This document shows positions 27,301 to 36,651 of a DNA stretch of 64,000 nt, one piece after another. A program made the translations under genes and the position numbers. Every line of letters starts with the position of its first letter. Within the stretch, counting starts at the first letter, position 1. The stretch comes from a virus, in IMG/VR virus record IMGVR_UViG_3300044922_000175, positions 61,940 to 125,939 of that record; one strand, written 5' to 3'. The notes below the pieces were generated by a model that worked only from the letters and a program-made list of their open reading frames with translations, did no database searches and had not been told where the DNA came from.

Positions 27301-28339
27301 TAGTTGTACCAGTAACATATAATGGTACAGAACTTGGAGAAACTACAGCCTCTCCTTCACCAATTGAAAGAGATTTTGCAATAACCATTCTACCATCTGT
27401 CGTAAGAGATGCAGCACCTTGATTATCATTATGAGCTTCATCCCCCCACCAGAATCCTCTACCACTATTGTTATTCATTTGAAATGACATAGCATACTCA
27501 TCAGTACCCAAATGACCATAGTCATAGCCACTTTTCATACCAATAGTATAAGTACCGCTATCCCAAACTCTTAACTTATCTCTTGTTTGGTTACTATTAT
27601 AACCAACAAACCCTACTGCTTCAATGTTTAGTACACGTGATGTACTGTTAGGATCTAGATAATATCCAGTATCAGCAGAGTCATAAAAAATTGGAGCACG
27701 CATAGATTGATCGCTATGCCAACTACCGTCACTTGCAGCCCATGATCCCCATGTGTTAGATGTACTCAAGAAACCAACTCTACCAGAATTACAGTGAATT
27801 CTTCTATTACCCTCATCTGTATCTACCATATAGATATCAGATGATGTGGTATTTCCGATAGTTAAAGACATTCCATATACTCTTACATTCTTTGAAGAAT
27901 CAACTTGTAGACCCCAGTTACCGTCATTAGTTAAGAAACCAATTTCATTTGAGGTGTTTGCGTATATATAACCTCGCAATGCACTTACGTGACCACCTGT
28001 GTAGAATCTAATACCGGAATGTGATGTAGTACTTGACATATCCCAGTATCCATTTGAATTTGAGGACAAGTGCTGTGTGGTACTCTCATTATAGAGACCT
28101 GTATTAGAGTTATCATTTCTAAACCATGCAGTAGTATAAGTATTTGAAAACCTTACAGTACTTGAGGTAGATACTCTTTGATTCTCTAAAGGTTGAAATC
28201 TTCCATCAGACTCAGTCTCAGTAAAATACCTGTCATCATGATTATGAGACGGAAGACTAGTTAAAGCATAACTCCCGATGTTACCTGTGTGTATAGACTG
28301 GTAACCGCCTATTGTGGTATTGGATAATAAATTAGCCAT
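21368..28339 (-). CDS. giant tail fibre with C-terminal peptidase S74 intramolecular chaperone
   Basis: 2323 residues. The end (D-S-R-L-K-D-N-I-T-P-I, then G-L-I-A-Q-D-V-E-A-V-L-P-E-A-V, Y-N-K-V-I-P-L-L-V-E-A-M-K-E-Q and a Leu heptad tail) is the S74 endosialidase-type chaperone that trimerises fibres and cuts itself off. Upstream, beta-helix-like modules repeat: W-N-T-A-F-G-W-G-N-H-A-S-A-G-Y, L-P-S-H-N-H-D-D-R-Y, Y-D-S-N-D-T-x-Y-Y-L-D-P-N-S, and I-G-S-Q-S-V-S-Y-A. Its start overlaps the previous fibre gene by 8 nt (stop 28332, start 28339). It is the longest gene seen and very likely the main host-contact fibre. The specificity cannot be read from sequence. Confidence 0.82.
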   Translation of the reverse strand: MANLLSNTTIGGYQSIHTGNIGSYALTSLPSHNHDDRYFTETESDGRFQPLENQRVSTSSTVRFSNTYTTAWFRNDNSNTGLYNESTTQHLSSNSNGYWDMSSTTSHSGIRFYTGGHVSALRGYIYANTSNEIGFLTNDGNWGLQVDSSKNVRVYGMSLTIGNTTSSDIYMVDTDEGNRRIHCNSGRVGFLSTSNTWGSWAASDGSWHSDQSMRAPIFYDSADTGYYLDPNSTSRVLNIEAVGFVGYNSNQTRDKLRVWDSGTYTIGMKSGYDYGHLGTDEYAMSFQMNNNSGRGFWWGDEAHNDNQGAASLTTDGRMVIAKSLSIGEGEAVVSPSSVPLYVTGTTSGLDVLAVDGVNGRLFTVTDDLSDSLFSVNTIAGLPVIEAFADNRVNIGKYGSNSITISDSKIAINSDTVDANFPFYVGDRSVAGSRYSLTNKGMGFNLADNYAQLQLFGGNGSYIDFVTSTGQDSGGRIMWNSSNYFIVSGDMYFNNTLYTYTLVDRDNNNYYLNMDGTSRLGTLNINQLSVYGNTYLGDGNGDEVHINDILRVGATDSGDAHFYFGEGGSAGSDYGSHWYWDSSYTFTWYTRNAGTDTALFSYLTNDTSYVNWSRNFNMQNREVNYVSQLHFNGGTRFVTYNSNYLYFQPDSTSVGGILVRDGNSSTRGYSAYFDGSGFGLLNSTGNWGIRLNPGNIGTDLFYAGNWRLSTISAGIAVDGNVYTNQNYGHGLVGLYASDRYQGVFAMGDAYKLSADGTSSGSLYGIAWTHTNVGGQSKSGLGHQALFMANGSTQTAIGYGIWTVGLITTTDYGTSANWLAAYNWGNHASAGYLTGITSGQVTGALGYTPYNSSNPNGYITGYTETNTFLGDGGAADTHPGTSRLIFTGQLSAGSEVLGMPATDNSNAFLNINRHPGEYNSQLGFSSNGSMYYRSFSATAINNSQAWRQVWDSGNLTNLNQLSNGPGYITSSALSSYVPLSGTTLTEGNYFYFRSNRGSYLGGLDSPSLQAYATGGNAAFMSFHRAGNYAVNFGLDSDNIMRIGGWSASADRWVLDMSGNNTVAGSFRAPIFYDSNDTNYYLDPNSNSNLTNLSIVGYQSIGGTTSNGQSNFQWDGATYQNPNQWTARLILRRDNASTGVNGSIPSLVIFNNNGGDQTTASMVFASNECVVGSNSVNLAGIVAKKESVGNCGGWSSGSLNFFVKNFATRIDSLALTPDGNATFSGLIYSTGYGNSSQWNTAFGWGNHASAGYLTSLPSHNHDDRYYTESESDGRYAYKAGAAGQDFSADKLSSYHLRNHYSVSTDHSYGMYFDNNLSSAYGIYRESGSWDHPYPDLRIAFHTGIKLGANSGYQGIKFYTDYDMVTQVMSVNNGSDPLGAGNVYVNNSLQAGSSLRAPIFYDSNDTGYYGDFASTSVMNAIRFGTSTNNGTLSGAGDWGMRLTTDSGNISFGPANSNHAHIYTDRPNFYFNKDLLVNNSIVITAATIGSQSVSYASTSGSLSSMNISQFTNNSGYITGISFANVSSKPTTISGYGITDAITTANIGSQSVSYATTAGSAPANGGNSSTVGGYSVSVGASANTIPTRNASGYFIPESWIQLNGIYGLYSPTNGAHLRPNDASYGSWQMTGSRNGWQGIEFNSGTNGNVTMMIATDSRVVGFHNNSYGWQIRWDNGTLYIGKGANGGTDATILDSSNYSSWAQPIASAINTGNIGSQSVSYAATSGSANTVGGLTLTSSSNGINPDSVTQNQIGYNTSVSLFGQTDGGLYSSAYSSAWIHQIYGDFRTGQIAIRGKNAGSWQAWRTVLDSSNYTSYAPGLTGSGASGTWGINVTGSAGSVAWTNVSSRPTNLSQFTNDLGNYGGWITSSGSISGNAATATNVAWTGVTGRPTALSQFSNDLGNYGGWLTTGGKAADSELFDGTDSIYFVKGNGVNALGYRTTNHTGGNSAGGLSSGFYDGSGMSNMPTSDWYHLIVNSHYNSATSNQYEFQLATAFWNKSDFFVRSISPGDVGPWRTLVHNGNIGSQSVSYASTAGSASTAGSATTAQQLTKFGDIYGQDWNSYYVSGKLIVSNALGHSGANRPNLTYDYGVALSYGETGGPLLQMYFPENSGNIGTIFRKGTYRTGWNGNWSTWKTLVEQEGNLCTIVGGNGTGLEVHGNVGYNQDPLTYFLIRGQADTSWKALKIRLTGDAGGQDIEFRRIAENGTDSRMWYVPRGANTVNFDYPIVQPSDSRLKDNITPISTPVDKIKSLRGVEFDWNSGEQVGTHDVGLIAQDVEAVLPEAVTTQEDGYKNLAYNKVIPLLVEAMKEQQATIDSLLARLEALENK

Positions 28340-31300
28340 TTATCTTTTTGTTTAATTCTTGAACTTGATTTGTTAATTCTTTTACTGCACCGATAAGAGC
28401 AGCAGTTAAGCGTGAGTAGTGAACCCCTATAGGTTCTCCGTTCTCATCGTATTGTACAAACTCTGGGTATACTTCTGCCACTTCTTCTGCAATAAGTCCT
28501 AACTCCATAGTCTGAGACCCAATCTTATTATAAGTGACTGGTCTCAAATTTACTACCTTTTCCAAATTTCCCTCGCTAGTTTCTACATTTTCTTTTAGTT
28601 TAATAGAAGAGTTTTCTGTGATAGTTCCGTTAACTATTAAACTATTGTATATAGTGTGTACTCCAGCACCGTCTATTCTCCAAGCAAATCCAGATCCTCC
28701 TCCGTCACTCTTGTAAACATAAAACTCTCCATCTCTACCTACTACTTCCCATTTATTATTTGCAGCAGCGTCTTGGAATTGAATAATATTTCCAGAGCCC
28801 CTAATATACATTACTCTACTAGAACCATCATTTGTAAGAATTGCGTGAGTAGCGTTTACCTGTCCAATATTAATGACATTGTTGCCATTCATATTGATAC
28901 TACCACTCATTGTACCTCCAGCAAGAGGAAGCTTAGCAGCAATACTATTAGTTACTGTGGTAGCAAAGTTTGAATCATCTCCTAATGCAGCAGCCAATTC
29001 GTCTAGTGTATCTAATACTCCTGGTGCTCCTGCAATTAAGTTGTTGATTTGAGTAGTTACATAAGATGTAGTAGCATACCCAGAAGAAGCGTGATTACCC
29101 CATCCAAAGGCTGTGTTCCAATTAGTGCTATTGCCACCAGTTGCTGTAATTACTCCAGTAGATTCAAGTGCCGCATCAAATCTAAACTGACTTCCGTTAT
29201 AGCGAAGATTATTACTAGTATACCCACCTCTATGAAAGTTGATTACAATATTTCCAGCATCACTATTCTCAAGACTAAATGTGTGATCGCTATTAGGCCA
29301 AGAACCATCAATAGTTCCAATATTTCTAAATACTTTTAATCCCGCAAGTGCTGAATTATATATATCATTTCTTACAAATACTGACGCTTGTAGACCATCG
29401 AGCAGATCAGCATCTAATCCACTTCCACTTCCATCATTACCTGCGTGCCATACTGTACTTCCGCTTACTTGAAAACCTCCATCTGCTCTCATTAATCCTG
29501 GAGTGTATACACCAGAACCATAATCTCCACTTTGGTTAAGTCTTAGCCAAGAATCGGTTGAATCAATTGTATTTTTTCCTCTTAGATTTACTCCATTAGC
29601 AGTCAATGCCATATGCTCGTATGAGCCATAACCTTCATTATTAAATATAAAAGTCTGAGCATTAAACTTATGGGTAGACCCACTTGCGTATGTTCTAGTA
29701 GTCCAGGCTCCTATATTTCCTGTGGTGTGTCCAAAATATATAAAGTTACTTCCTACAATACCTAAAGCACCATTAACATCTAATTTAACTTGAGGAGTGC
29801 TAGTTCCAATACCCACATTCCCTGATATAATAGCTCCACCACTAGGAGGAGTTGCTCCTCCATATCCTACAGTAAGTCCTCCATCAGTTCCTAATAGTCC
29901 TGTTTGAGTCCAGATAGATTTATAGTTTACAGTTCTAATCCAAGAAGAATCTTGCATGTAGAATCCACCACCATAACTAGGGAAATAAAGTGCTGAAGTT
30001 CCACTAATATGTAAGTTCTGACTTGTACTTAGACCACTTGCACCAATAGAAACCTGAACATTATTAGAACTATCTCTAAAGTACATATTTCTCCAAAGAG
30101 AGTTATCTTGTGCTTTATTGATAATTCCTAATTCATATTGGCCAGGTCTACCCATTACATATTCCCACTGAGAAAACCAAGTAGCAACTGAAGAGCCTGA
30201 GTTAATAGTAATCTCTATTTCAACCATATAGTTGCCACCAGGAACGTTACCTCTCCAAACGGCATAAGAAGCATTATTAGCTACGTTAGTCCATCCTGAT
30301 ATATTTTCCCAGGTTCCATTTTGCCGTCTTACTCTTCCTGAAACAGATGCAGGAATTTGTACGTAATAGAAAGAAAGATATACGTAACCTTCTGTATAGG
30401 TAATTCCAGAAGAACCATTTCCCTTTGTATTTAATACAATAGAATAAGTACGAGAAGTATTTACTGGAATAATATCTACCCACTGGTCATAGTTAAGATT
30501 AAAAGGACTGTTAGTATTCCAAGCTACTCCATCCTTAAATACCTCAAATCTATCTGCTGCACTGTAAAGAACGTTATCAACTAAGTTAGACTTAATACCA
30601 TACTGACCAAATACAGGACTAGTCCAAGAATAAGAACCTGGACCAAAATATCCACTATTGTTAGTGAATTGTGATATGTTCATGGAAGTCAATGCACCAG
30701 CAGTAGCTGCATAACCAGCACTGTTTGCGTAATTTACTGATCCCGAACTTGTTACGTAGCCAGCTGAAGCATGGTTGCCCCAAGAGTAAGCGGTGTTCCA
30801 ATTTGAAGAATTGTACCCAGATGCACTAAATGTTCCTGTAACAGATAAATTACCAGAAGCATCTAATTGCATTACTTGGTCAGAACTAGTCTGAGAAGTG
30901 GTCTTGTACCATCTATGATGACCACCTGTATAGTAAGAAACAGTATCTGAATGTATACCAAAACCACCAATCCAACTACCACCATTATCATGCATAACAA
31001 TTTTGTTAGGTCCACGATTGGTATCACTGTGTAAGTTATCAAACTTCAACTGAGAAAAATCTCCAAAAGGTTGACTAGAAGAAGTACTAGCAGCACTTCC
31101 AATTGTTATATCTCCAGATGGAACTAAAACATTTGTAGAGGCAGCAAGACTTACAAGATTAGTTGCATAACCAGCAATTGTGTCTACAAATAAAACCCCA
31201 GATTGTATGTATGTATTTCCTACTACGTGTAATTTAGCTCCAGGACTAGTAGTGCCAATACCTATGTTTGTTCCATTATCATATATAATAGAATCATCTA

Positions 31301-32882
31301 AGATGCTTCCATTAAATTTAACAACGTAATTAGTTACAATATTAGTAACGCCTATACTACCTTCTACTTTTACATTACCAACTACATGTAACTTTTCACT
31401 AGGACTAACCGTACCAATACCAACATTTCCTGTAGAATCTATTTTTAATCTTTCTGAACCATTTGTAAAGAAACGAGTTATACCGTGAGTATAGTTAGCG
31501 TTGTTCTTATTTGTCTGACCAATACTAAGTACTCCTGCAGCTGCACCTACAGTATTTGGTACATAATCAAATTCAACTTGATTATCCCAATCCCAACTAG
31601 AGGCAAGAACAATAGAGGGATTATTATTTCCAATCATCCAAAGATGACCATCACTATATCCTAATAAATCAAAGTTATTATATCTTACTTTCTCATAACT
31701 TTGAGTGAGTTTAGCAGATACATAACCACTTCCAACTGCACCTACTTCAAACTTAAATGCTGGATTTGTAGTTCCAATACCCACATTCCCCGTAGTGTGT
31801 TGAAATACTAAAAAATTTGTAGCTAAAGCGTGTGAATACCAAGTCATTGACGTAGTATTTACAGCCATCTCCATTCTGGTTGTACCTCCGTTGTCTAAAA
31901 AGTGCATGTTAGCACCATTTAAATCAGAAGCACGACTTCTTATAAATCCAACTTTAGATATACTAACATAGGTCTTACTATTATAACCCGTAAAAGAAAA
32001 AGAATTACCACTTGACTCAGAGGATCCTGTTAGGATATCAAGTGTAGCAGAAGGTGATGTATTACCTATCCCTACATTTCCTAATTCATCAATACGTACT
32101 CGCTCAGTAGAACCTAAAGCTGATGCTCCTGTACTAAAAGTAATACCATTACCTGCTGCTCCATTTAAACTAATTTTAGCGTTATCAGTAGAGTAGCCCC
32201 AATCATAACTAGTACGGATATCAATTTGTCCTCCCCAGTTACCTTTCTTAGTATAATAAATACCATTAGGTACACCTGCGTGAGTTCCATTTACAGTAGG
32301 AAATAAAATACTATTAGTGTCTCCTATACTTCCTCCAGTAGTACCTAAAGTTATATTTTGTGCAACATTTAGACCACTACTGCCTAATGTCATCCAGTAT
32401 ACAGCTCCAGCTGATCTCCAATAATGAATAGGTGAATCTACATAAACACCATTTCCCCCATTATATAGATGAATGTTACTATAAGTGTCAAGAAGATTTA
32501 AAAAACTACCACTCTTTTCTAATCTTACATTATTAGCAACTGCTGTAAATAAAAGACTACCAGTCATTGTATCACCACTCTTAGAAACTTTGTTTCCTAT
32601 AGATGTAGTAATAGTTGTGGAGAAGTTGGCATCGTCTCCAAGTGCTGCTGCTAACTCATTAAGAGTATCTAACGCTGCAGGTGCTGAGTCTACTAAAGCA
32701 GCTATTGCACTAGTCACATAAGACTGTGTAGCATATCCGCTTAAACTAGCAGAAGTTAAGTACCCTTGAGAAGTAACCCAAGATTGTGTAGCTGCAAGAG
32801 CTCCATTAATAGTAATAGTTCCCGATGTGGTTAGGTCTCCTATTACTATAAGACCATTTTTGACTTTAAATTCGTTTGCCAT
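28332..32882 (-). CDS. tail fibre with C-terminal peptidase S74 domain
   Basis: 1516 residues. The C-terminus (S-S-I-K-L-K-E-N-V-E, then G-L-I-A-E-E-V-A-E-V-Y-P-E, Y-S-R-L-T-A-A-L-I-G-A-V-K-E-L and a coiled coil) is an S74 autochaperone. An N-terminal V-K-N-G-L-I-V-I-G-D-L-T-T-S-G-T-I-T block resembles virion-proximal ends of phage fibres. Five copies of the G-N-V-G-I-G-T-T-x-P-x-x-K-L-x-V type motif and two A-P-x-x-L-D-T-L-x-E-L-A-A-A-L-G-D-D blocks are seen. It shares G-N-H-A-S-A-G-Y modules with the 2323-residue fibre. The gene follows another fibre by 32 nt and overlaps the next by 8 nt. Confidence 0.8.
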   Translation of the reverse strand: MANEFKVKNGLIVIGDLTTSGTITINGALAATQSWVTSQGYLTSASLSGYATQSYVTSAIAALVDSAPAALDTLNELAAALGDDANFSTTITTSIGNKVSKSGDTMTGSLLFTAVANNVRLEKSGSFLNLLDTYSNIHLYNGGNGVYVDSPIHYWRSAGAVYWMTLGSSGLNVAQNITLGTTGGSIGDTNSILFPTVNGTHAGVPNGIYYTKKGNWGGQIDIRTSYDWGYSTDNAKISLNGAAGNGITFSTGASALGSTERVRIDELGNVGIGNTSPSATLDILTGSSESSGNSFSFTGYNSKTYVSISKVGFIRSRASDLNGANMHFLDNGGTTRMEMAVNTTSMTWYSHALATNFLVFQHTTGNVGIGTTNPAFKFEVGAVGSGYVSAKLTQSYEKVRYNNFDLLGYSDGHLWMIGNNNPSIVLASSWDWDNQVEFDYVPNTVGAAAGVLSIGQTNKNNANYTHGITRFFTNGSERLKIDSTGNVGIGTVSPSEKLHVVGNVKVEGSIGVTNIVTNYVVKFNGSILDDSIIYDNGTNIGIGTTSPGAKLHVVGNTYIQSGVLFVDTIAGYATNLVSLAASTNVLVPSGDITIGSAASTSSSQPFGDFSQLKFDNLHSDTNRGPNKIVMHDNGGSWIGGFGIHSDTVSYYTGGHHRWYKTTSQTSSDQVMQLDASGNLSVTGTFSASGYNSSNWNTAYSWGNHASAGYVTSSGSVNYANSAGYAATAGALTSMNISQFTNNSGYFGPGSYSWTSPVFGQYGIKSNLVDNVLYSAADRFEVFKDGVAWNTNSPFNLNYDQWVDIIPVNTSRTYSIVLNTKGNGSSGITYTEGYVYLSFYYVQIPASVSGRVRRQNGTWENISGWTNVANNASYAVWRGNVPGGNYMVEIEITINSGSSVATWFSQWEYVMGRPGQYELGIINKAQDNSLWRNMYFRDSSNNVQVSIGASGLSTSQNLHISGTSALYFPSYGGGFYMQDSSWIRTVNYKSIWTQTGLLGTDGGLTVGYGGATPPSGGAIISGNVGIGTSTPQVKLDVNGALGIVGSNFIYFGHTTGNIGAWTTRTYASGSTHKFNAQTFIFNNEGYGSYEHMALTANGVNLRGKNTIDSTDSWLRLNQSGDYGSGVYTPGLMRADGGFQVSGSTVWHAGNDGSGSGLDADLLDGLQASVFVRNDIYNSALAGLKVFRNIGTIDGSWPNSDHTFSLENSDAGNIVINFHRGGYTSNNLRYNGSQFRFDAALESTGVITATGGNSTNWNTAFGWGNHASSGYATTSYVTTQINNLIAGAPGVLDTLDELAAALGDDSNFATTVTNSIAAKLPLAGGTMSGSINMNGNNVINIGQVNATHAILTNDGSSRVMYIRGSGNIIQFQDAAANNKWEVVGRDGEFYVYKSDGGGSGFAWRIDGAGVHTIYNSLIVNGTITENSSIKLKENVETSEGNLEKVVNLRPVTYNKIGSQTMELGLIAEEVAEVYPEFVQYDENGEPIGVHYSRLTAALIGAVKELTNQVQELNKKING

Positions 32883-32914
32883 TTTTTATTGTTTTCACTA
32901 TCCAACAATGTTCA

Positions 32915-35900
32915 TTAAAAATATTTATAACTCATTACTATGGTATAAGGAGCAGAGCTAGAGTTAACTGCATTAATTCGTGCATCTGAGCCCACTAGAG
33001 AGCTTGTAAAGTTAATAGCGGTAGTTGACCCTATATCAGGTGTAGTTGTTTCTGTGTGAGCGATTGTAGGCGTTCCTGACTGATTCCAAGTAACCATAAT
33101 TGTACCTGCTCTTTGATCTGTAGTTGTGTTGTTGTTCAAAATGTAATATTCAATAAACGCACACATACCTACGCTTACGTTCTGAGACCAAACAATAGTA
33201 GTAGCACTAGGATTAATAGTAGCCGTAGAAGACATGTGTACTACTCCGTTACCAGAGTTAACATTACCTACTCTTAGTTTATCTTGTACTCTTACTTGAC
33301 CATTTACGTCTAAGTCATATCCTGGGGATGCTTGGTTAATACCTACTCTGTTAGTTCCTGAATCATAGGTAAGCGCAGAAGCTCCTGCCAATGTTCCAGA
33401 ACTATTGTATTGGAATTGGGTATTAGATCCTCCTGGAGTTGTTGTTGCTATGGTCCAACTTCTGTTTGCGCTTAGGTCATAAGTAGTTCCATTAATAGTA
33501 AGCGTTCTTGCTTGGGGAACATACCCTGCAGAACTATGATTACCCCAGCTATAAGCAGTATTCCAGTTAGTACTGTTTCCTCCTGTTGCTGTAATAACTC
33601 CGTTTACGTCCAATAAAGTAGCAGGGCTAGAAGTACCAATACCAACAGCTCCCCCACCTAAATTAAATATTACACTATTACCTAACTCATTAATACGAAG
33701 TGGTTTAGAAGAGTGACTTTGAATCCAACTATAGGCACTGTTTCCTCCTAACTTTAAATTAGTTCCTCCACCTGTGGCTAATTCTAAAACTCCAGTACCT
33801 GATGCATCATCCCCACCTAGAATTGTTAATTTAGTATTAGGACTATTAGTCCCTATACCTACATTCCCTCCATTAAAATGAGTTACCCCATTAGATCTAA
33901 TAGCAATACTTGTTGATCCAGCCGATGTACTTGCAAACAGACCAGAATCAATACCTCCTGCCGCATATGCGTGAACATTACCTGCTACATGAAGTTTTTC
34001 GTTTGGACTAGTCGTACCTATTCCAAGATTACCAAAAAGATCAAATCTTCCAACTTCAGCATTGTTTGAACCAAAAATAAGACCCATTCCTGTACGCCCA
34101 TATAAGTAATAATATGAGCCACTAGGAAACTGATAGTAATTTCCGTGATAAAGTACACCACTATTATAAGTTAAATATACTCCGCTAGTTACAAAATTAA
34201 ATGAGCCATTAACATCTAACTTATAAGAAGGATTGGTAACACCAATACCTACGTTACCTGTCGATGTAATACGTGCTTTTTCAGAACCATCTGTCTGAAA
34301 GTACATGTATTCCGAAATATTATCGTATCCTATTTTACCTTTGTACTGCTCACTTTCATCTGTAAATATAATCCCAGCTTCCGCATTATATGCACCAAAC
34401 AAACTAATATAAGCATTATTTCCTGCGGAAGAATTTTGGAAAGAAGCTACGTTTCCTGTAGGTCCGCCTGATGTATTTCCATTAAGTAATACATGTAGTT
34501 TACTACCTGTTGTTGTTGTTCCAATTCCTACGTTGCCACTAGTATCAATGGTCATATCAGGACTAGAACCATTAGACGCTAGGTATAACTTATTACCACT
34601 AGTTGCGTAGACAGTAGCTTGCCCTGTATCCCAAGTTAATCCTCCGTATGCTGTCGGATAACCTCCCCAGAATGAAATTGCAGCACTAACAGTCCATAGG
34701 GAATTTGATGAGAATGTTCCGTTAACGCTTAATTTTTCTGCAGGGTTAGTAGTCCCTATACCTACGTTACCTCCAGTAGTAATGTTAACAACAGGATTTC
34801 CTCCGTTGTAGAGTCTTAATTGGTTTGAAGCACCAACCAAATACATTGAATTTGCTATATCAAGAGTTACTGCTTGACCTGCATCTACTCTTATTTCACC
34901 ACCAGCAACGTGTAATTTAGCACCAGGACTAGATGTACCTATACCAACAAGACCTGCAGAGGTGATGCGTACACGTTCAGTATCAAGTGTACCAAGAATT
35001 AAGTTACCTGCTTCTCTAGAAAAAACATATGCATCAATTCCATTTAAACCAACTGTAAGTCCATCATTACTTGAATTAGTACCTGTACTAGTATTATAAT
35101 ACTGTGTATATGATACCGTATTTGAGCTTTGAACTATGTTTACAATACCACTTCCTACAGTGTGTAATGTAGCTGTAGGACTGGTAGTACCAATACCAAC
35201 GTTTCCATCAGAAGTAATACGCATACGTTCTACTGGGGTATTGCTACCGCCTGATGCAGCCGTGTATAATCTTATACTTCCAGGACTTCCAGTTGAACTA
35301 TATGTATCTTGAGATAAAGCTATTTGAGAACCTGAATATGTATTAAGAATCTTAAATGCTGTAACTCCAGTACTTTGTCCATAATCATGATAAATAGCAC
35401 CCTCTCCATACCCTCCTGAACTCTGTAAAAGTATACCTTCGTCAGCGTGTGTTGCATTAGATATTCCTATTTGCAACTTCTTACTTGGATTAGTAGTACC
35501 TATTCCTACATTACCACTATCTGTTATTTGAAATCTACCTCCAGTAATACCTGGGGCATCAACAGTTAGTGAACCTGTGCCTCCTATGTTTAAAGCGGAG
35601 TACCCTCCACCATTAGTATCAATACGTATACCATTAGAGTTTCCAGAAGAAATAGATAGTTTACCAAACATGGTAGTAGTACCTATCCCTACATTAGTTC
35701 CATCATCAAAGATCTGAGAGTTACCTAAGGTAGTAGATCCTGTGAACTTAGAAATATAGTTAGTAGTTCCACTTGCATTGGCTGGAGTGTATCCTAGCCA
35801 ACCTGCAATTGTTTTATTTACCCAAAGGGTTCCGTTATAACCTAATAAATGCCCGTTTATAGGGGCAGTTGTCTTTAAATCTACGTCATGAAGCTCGTCT

Positions 35901-36586
35901 AACTCAAAACCATTCTGAACCTTTACAAAGATTTCTCCGTTATTAGCGTTCTTACGGGTTACGATACCTATAAAAACTAAGTGAGCAGGGGCGTAAGGCT
36001 TATTAGTTAATCCGTAAATTAAGTTTCCTCCTGTTCCCAACCATACAGGATCACCTGCTGCGCCTGCAGTTGAGGTATCTAATCCATCTAAAAGACCTTC
36101 TGTCACTACATTGGCAAAACCATTTGTAGAAACTGTGGCATCCAAAAGACCCATAGTCTTACTAGATGTGGCCTCAGAAGCATTAGAAGCCAAACCAACA
36201 ATCATGTTAGTTCCATCTGCACTAGTAACGTAAACTGCTTGTCCCTTGTTAATAGCTACACCTGCCTTTACGGTATGCTGTAGTTTAGAAACATAAGGAG
36301 TTGTAATTGTCCAAGACCTATTAGCAGTTAAATCATAACTTACACCGTTAATAGTTAACGTGCGAGATGTAGGAACGTAACCACTTAAGCCTATGCCAGA
36401 TGTAATATCTGACATTAATTGAGCATAGGTTCTAGTATATAGTTGTCCTTGTGCAGTTGTTCCTACAATAACATGATCCCAGCTAGCTGTGTTGGTTATT
36501 CCTGTTAAATAAACAGTCCCTGAAAGAGTGGTTAAACCTTGTATAGTTACACCACATTGAAAAGTTTTAGCACTTAGAGACTTCAT
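32915..36586 (-). CDS. repeat-rich tail fibre without S74 domain
   Basis: 1223 residues containing about ten copies of the G-N-V-G-I-G-T-T-x-P-x-x-K-L-x-V motif, plus G-N-H-S-S-A-G-Y and a trefoil of N-R-S-W-T-I modules. The N-terminal ~200 residues differ (C-G-V-T-I-Q-G-L-T-T-L-S-G-T-V-Y, later H-T-V-K-A-G-V-A-I-N-K-G-Q-A-V-Y-V) and look like a virion-attachment plus DUF2190-like beta barrel. Unlike its two neighbours it ends in a plain beta domain (T-I-V-M-S-Y-K-Y-F) with no S74 chaperone, so it must trimerise another way. A terminator sits 21 nt upstream of its start. Confidence 0.75.
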   Translation of the reverse strand: MKSLSAKTFQCGVTIQGLTTLSGTVYLTGITNTASWDHVIVGTTAQGQLYTRTYAQLMSDITSGIGLSGYVPTSRTLTINGVSYDLTANRSWTITTPYVSKLQHTVKAGVAINKGQAVYVTSADGTNMIVGLASNASEATSSKTMGLLDATVSTNGFANVVTEGLLDGLDTSTAGAAGDPVWLGTGGNLIYGLTNKPYAPAHLVFIGIVTRKNANNGEIFVKVQNGFELDELHDVDLKTTAPINGHLLGYNGTLWVNKTIAGWLGYTPANASGTTNYISKFTGSTTLGNSQIFDDGTNVGIGTTTMFGKLSISSGNSNGIRIDTNGGGYSALNIGGTGSLTVDAPGITGGRFQITDSGNVGIGTTNPSKKLQIGISNATHADEGILLQSSGGYGEGAIYHDYGQSTGVTAFKILNTYSGSQIALSQDTYSSTGSPGSIRLYTAASGGSNTPVERMRITSDGNVGIGTTSPTATLHTVGSGIVNIVQSSNTVSYTQYYNTSTGTNSSNDGLTVGLNGIDAYVFSREAGNLILGTLDTERVRITSAGLVGIGTSSPGAKLHVAGGEIRVDAGQAVTLDIANSMYLVGASNQLRLYNGGNPVVNITTGGNVGIGTTNPAEKLSVNGTFSSNSLWTVSAAISFWGGYPTAYGGLTWDTGQATVYATSGNKLYLASNGSSPDMTIDTSGNVGIGTTTTGSKLHVLLNGNTSGGPTGNVASFQNSSAGNNAYISLFGAYNAEAGIIFTDESEQYKGKIGYDNISEYMYFQTDGSEKARITSTGNVGIGVTNPSYKLDVNGSFNFVTSGVYLTYNSGVLYHGNYYQFPSGSYYYLYGRTGMGLIFGSNNAEVGRFDLFGNLGIGTTSPNEKLHVAGNVHAYAAGGIDSGLFASTSAGSTSIAIRSNGVTHFNGGNVGIGTNSPNTKLTILGGDDASGTGVLELATGGGTNLKLGGNSAYSWIQSHSSKPLRINELGNSVIFNLGGGAVGIGTSSPATLLDVNGVITATGGNSTNWNTAYSWGNHSSAGYVPQARTLTINGTTYDLSANRSWTIATTTPGGSNTQFQYNSSGTLAGASALTYDSGTNRVGINQASPGYDLDVNGQVRVQDKLRVGNVNSGNGVVHMSSTATINPSATTIVWSQNVSVGMCAFIEYYILNNNTTTDQRAGTIMVTWNQSGTPTIAHTETTTPDIGSTTAINFTSSLVGSDARINAVNSSSAPYTIVMSYKYF

Positions 36587-36606
36587 TATTGTTTATGTAT
36601 ATAAAA

Positions 36607-36630
36607 GCTAGGGGTTTTTAGGCCCCTAGC
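36607..36630 (-). terminator. terminator between fibre genes
   Basis: Perfect 8-bp stem GCTAGGGG/CCCCTAGC with an 8-nt loop; minus-strand sequence continues TTTTATATAC. It lies between the stop at 36652 and the next start at 36586. Confidence 0.8.
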
Positions 36631-36651
36631 AAAGATAAGGTTTAAAATAAA

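Noticed and set aside
21368-36586. Diversity-generating retroelement acting on the fibres
   Set aside because: No reverse transcriptase or template repeat is visible in the window; similarity among modules is ordinary fibre repetition.
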